NCBI GenBank assembly: GCA_028693695.1
Contig: JAQUUV010000025.1
Location: forward strand, 1 to 16,147
Length of the DNA: 16,147 bases
Direction of reading: 5' to 3'
Source: Syntrophomonas sp.
GTDB taxonomy: Bacteria > Bacillota > Syntrophomonadia > Syntrophomonadales > Syntrophomonadaceae
Position 1 is the stretch's first letter. Every line of letters begins with the position of its first letter. The notes under the pieces were generated by a model that did no database searches, was not told where the DNA came from, and worked only from the letters and a program-made list of their open reading frames with translations. Both the position numbers and the translations under genes were made by a program. Positions 14,129-16,147 of the stretch are shown here, piece after piece.

Positions 14129-14440
14129 CTATCTAGTCAGGTACCCTCTATAAATCAATTTTTCTAAATGCTTTTGCAGTAACACCTCAATATCTATACC
14201 GAATTTTTCCTCCAAGACAAACATCATAGTTACCGCAGTCTGAGCCACATCCAATAGTTCTTTGGCAATTTCTTCTACTACTATTTCCTCCTCCATCTGT
14301 ACCACTTCACCGCTTAGACATCGGTATTTACCTATGCACTGAGCCAGCTCGCCCGCCTCTTCCATTAATTTCAATGCAGTCGATTCTAAGGTGGGGTTAA
14401 GCAGGTTTAACCTGGGTAAGGATAGTATTTTTGTATCCAT
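14129..14440 (-). CDS. MazG-like nucleotide pyrophosphohydrolase
   Basis: 103-residue all-alpha NTP pyrophosphatase-like protein. The Mg-binding signature EExxE...ExxD is complete: Glu27, Glu28 and Glu31 (KLMEEAGELAQ), and Glu61 and Asp64 (KELLDVAQ). NPTLESTALKLMEEAGELA is typical of the short MazG-like family of Firmicutes. It is expected to hydrolyse a (d)NTP to its monophosphate and pyrophosphate; the exact substrate is unknown. ATG start, 2 bases after the dCMP deaminase stop, using GGGAG inside that gene, so the two are coupled. The pairing suggests pyrimidine dNTP clean-up: NTP to NMP by this enzyme, then dCMP to dUMP by its neighbour (inference). Confidence 0.85.
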   Translation of the reverse strand: MDTKILSLPRLNLLNPTLESTALKLMEEAGELAQCIGKYRCLSGEVVQMEEEIVVEEIAKELLDVAQTAVTMMFVLEEKFGIDIEVLLQKHLEKLIYRGYLTR

Positions 14441-14442
14441 TT

Positions 14443-14928
14443 CTAAGACTCCCTTTTCTCCCCGTAGGGTATTTCCACCAAATCTATGCCAGCTTCCTGC
14501 ATAAACTGCATGGCCAGGTTATCATTAAAATCACCCCGGTGAACTACTCTAATAATGCCCGCATTGATCAAAATCCGCGCGCATATAATGCAGGGCTGGT
14601 TTGTACAATATAGAACTGTGTCCTGAGTCGACACTCCGTAAAATGCGGCATTAATAATAGCATTCTGCTCAGCGTGCACTCCTCTGCATAGTTCATACCT
14701 TTGCCCGGAGGGAATCCCCATTTCCTCGCGCAGGCAACCTATATCCAGGCAATGACTCAACCCGTGGGGTGATCCATTGTAGCCAGTGGCTATGATACGT
14801 TCTTTCCTTACCAGAACTGCCCCCACATGCCGACGCAGACAGGTAGAGCGGCTGGCTACCAATTGAGCCAATTCCAAAAAATATTCATCCCAGGAGGGCC
14901 TCAGATATCCTATTCCTGCTTTAACCAT
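14443..14928 (-). CDS. comEB: ComEB-type dCMP deaminase
   Basis: 161-residue zinc enzyme that deaminates dCMP to dUMP, feeding thymidylate synthesis. Zinc site and catalytic Glu are present: His85-Ala-Glu87 (CRGVHAEQNAI) and Cys113/Cys116 (QPCIICARIL). The TGYNGSPHG segment and the HCLDIGCLREEMGIPSG section are typical of the ComEB/dCMP deaminase family. Start is ATG 14926-14928; its ribosome site TAAGG overlaps the glyA stop codon, 8 bases away, implying co-translation with glyA. The name ComEB reflects similarity to the Bacillus protein; no competence genes are nearby, and a metabolic role is more likely here. Confidence 0.93.
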   Translation of the reverse strand: MVKAGIGYLRPSWDEYFLELAQLVASRSTCLRRHVGAVLVRKERIIATGYNGSPHGLSHCLDIGCLREEMGIPSGQRYELCRGVHAEQNAIINAAFYGVSTQDTVLYCTNQPCIICARILINAGIIRVVHRGDFNDNLAMQFMQEAGIDLVEIPYGEKRES

Positions 14929-14936
14929 ATAATGCC

Positions 14937-16147
14937 TTATATCCCATACAGGGGGTATTTTTCACACAAACCCTTCACAATTGCCCGAGCTTGATTGAGC
15001 TTATCCACTTCTTCCGGGTAATCCAATGCCAGGGCAATGGCCTCTGCCATATCCTTCATATCCTCACCCCGCAAGCCCCGACTGGTAACGGCAGGAGTAC
15101 CAATTCTTATTCCACTGGTTATAGTGGGCTTTTCCGGGTCAAAGGGAATGCCATTTTTATTTACGGTAATATTAATAGATTCTAAAATTGCTTCCGCTTC
15201 TTTGCCATTCAATTTTTTAGGTCGCACGTCCACTAACATCAGGTGATTATCCGTCCCGCCCGAAACTAGCCGCAGACCTTTTGCAACCAGGCTTTCAGCT
15301 AATATGCGGGCATTTTCCATAATATTCCTCTGGTATTCTTTGAATTCGGGCAATAAGGCCTCCTGAAGGCATACTGCCTTGGCAGCAATGACATGCATAA
15401 GCGGCCCTCCCTGTATTCCCGGAAAAATGGCCTTGTCAATCTTGGCTGCCCATTCTTCCCTACAAAGTATTAAGCCCCCCCGAGGTCCACGCAGGGTCTT
15501 ATGGGTAGTAGTGGTCACGAAATCTGCATAAGGTACAGGACTGGTATGCAAACCGGCTGCTACCAGACCGGCTATATGCGCCATATCTACGAAAAGTAAC
15601 GCCCCTACTTCATCCGCAATCTCCCGAAACCTTTGAAAATCTAAACTGCGCGGGTAGGCACTAGCTCCAGCCACAATCATTTTGGGCTGAGCCTCTTTGG
15701 CAATTTTTAGTAATTCATCATAATCAATCGTTTCTGTTTGAGGGTCAACTCCATATTCAAAAAACCGGAAATATTTTCCGGATAGGTTTACCTTGCTGCC
15801 GTGGGTCAGATGTCCGCCATGACTAAGGTTCATTCCCAAGACCGGATCTCCCGGCTGCAGGGCGGCAAAATATACGGCGGTATTGGCCTGAGCGCCGGAG
15901 TGGGGTTGAACATTGGCGTGATGTGCTCCAAAAAGTTTTTTCGCCCTCTCTATAGCCAAGCTTTCGGCCACATCGACATATTCACAGCCTCCATAATATC
16001 TCTTGCCCGGATATCCTTCGGCATACTTGTTGGTCATTACTGACCCCTGAGCCGCCATAACTGCACGAGAAACGAAATTTTCGGAAGCGATAAGTTCCAA
16101 CTTGGTGCTCTGCCTCTTCTCTTCATTAGCAATTGCATCCGCTATTT
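14937..16147 (-). CDS. glyA: Serine hydroxymethyltransferase (5' end cut by window)
   Basis: 402 residues visible of an enzyme usually about 412-415 long; only about a dozen N-terminal residues lie outside. It is a PLP enzyme that interconverts serine and glycine while charging tetrahydrofolate with a one-carbon unit. The frame is open to the window edge and begins IADAIANEEKRQSTKLELIA, matching the family before its SENF motif, so an internal TTG at 16100 is not the start. The PLP lysine is in VTTTTHKTLRGPRGG (about residue 216 of the visible part); YPGKRYYGG and the DMAHIAGL loop are intact. Downstream come dCMP deaminase and MazG-like genes: its product methylene-THF and their product dUMP are both substrates of thymidylate synthase. 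Confidence 0.98.
   Translation of the reverse strand, partial: IADAIANEEKRQSTKLELIASENFVSRAVMAAQGSVMTNKYAEGYPGKRYYGGCEYVDVAESLAIERAKKLFGAHHANVQPHSGAQANTAVYFAALQPGDPVLGMNLSHGGHLTHGSKVNLSGKYFRFFEYGVDPQTETIDYDELLKIAKEAQPKMIVAGASAYPRSLDFQRFREIADEVGALLFVDMAHIAGLVAAGLHTSPVPYADFVTTTTHKTLRGPRGGLILCREEWAAKIDKAIFPGIQGGPLMHVIAAKAVCLQEALLPEFKEYQRNIMENARILAESLVAKGLRLVSGGTDNHLMLVDVRPKKLNGKEAEAILESINITVNKNGIPFDPEKPTITSGIRIGTPAVTSRGLRGEDMKDMAEAIALALDYPEEVDKLNQARAIVKGLCEKYPLYGI

Noticed and set aside
16098..16100. Internal TTG as the start of glyA
   Set aside because: The frame continues upstream to the window edge with family-conserved residues (IADAIANEEKRQ), so the true start lies outside the window.

Overview
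The window looks like chromosome of an endospore-forming, flagellated, low-to-mid GC Firmicute (Clostridia-like; my best guess is Syntrophomonadaceae, inferred from protein style and gene order, not proven). All recognisable genes lie on the minus strand, so they are read from high to low coordinates. The order matches a conserved Bacillus/Clostridium neighbourhood: glyA, the ATP synthase operon, ywmB-like, murA, spoIID, spoIIID, mbl, flhO.

Region 1 (16147-14129): the 3' part of glyA (cut by the window edge), a ComEB-type dCMP deaminase and a MazG-like NTP pyrophosphohydrolase. They are spaced for translational coupling and look like one one-carbon/pyrimidine nucleotide operon. Region 2 (14128-6945): a leader with a possible promoter and palindrome, then atpZ-B-E-F-H-A-G-D-C, a complete F-type ATP synthase operon except that no long atpI is present. 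atpE sits between two strong RNA hairpins. The c subunit has the residues of a proton-type rotor, and epsilon carries the ATP-binding motif. A hairpin closes the operon. Region 3 (6899-6257): two short single-span membrane proteins with charged tails that resemble each other, then a repeat cluster and a strong terminator. Region 4 (6178-3172): ywmB-like, murA and spoIID, with a perfect 10-bp inverted repeat between murA and spoIID. Region 5 (3171-127): two repeat-filled gaps around spoIIID, then mbl and flhO. flhO has a likely sigma-28 (SigD) promoter and a strong terminator.

How the genes work together: the atp genes make the proton-driven ATP synthase. murA and mbl serve cell-wall synthesis and shape. 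spoIID (engulfment) and spoIIID (mother-cell regulator) serve sporulation. flhO serves the flagellar rod or hook.

The most unusual content is a family of dispersed, partly tandem intergenic repeats with a core like GTRGTACCCGAAGGGTGC. It occupies the gaps at about 2142-2374, 2914-3118 and 6338-6432, always in the same orientation, and one copy forms the last codons of spoIIID. I found no CRISPR, tRNA, rRNA, transposase or defence system.
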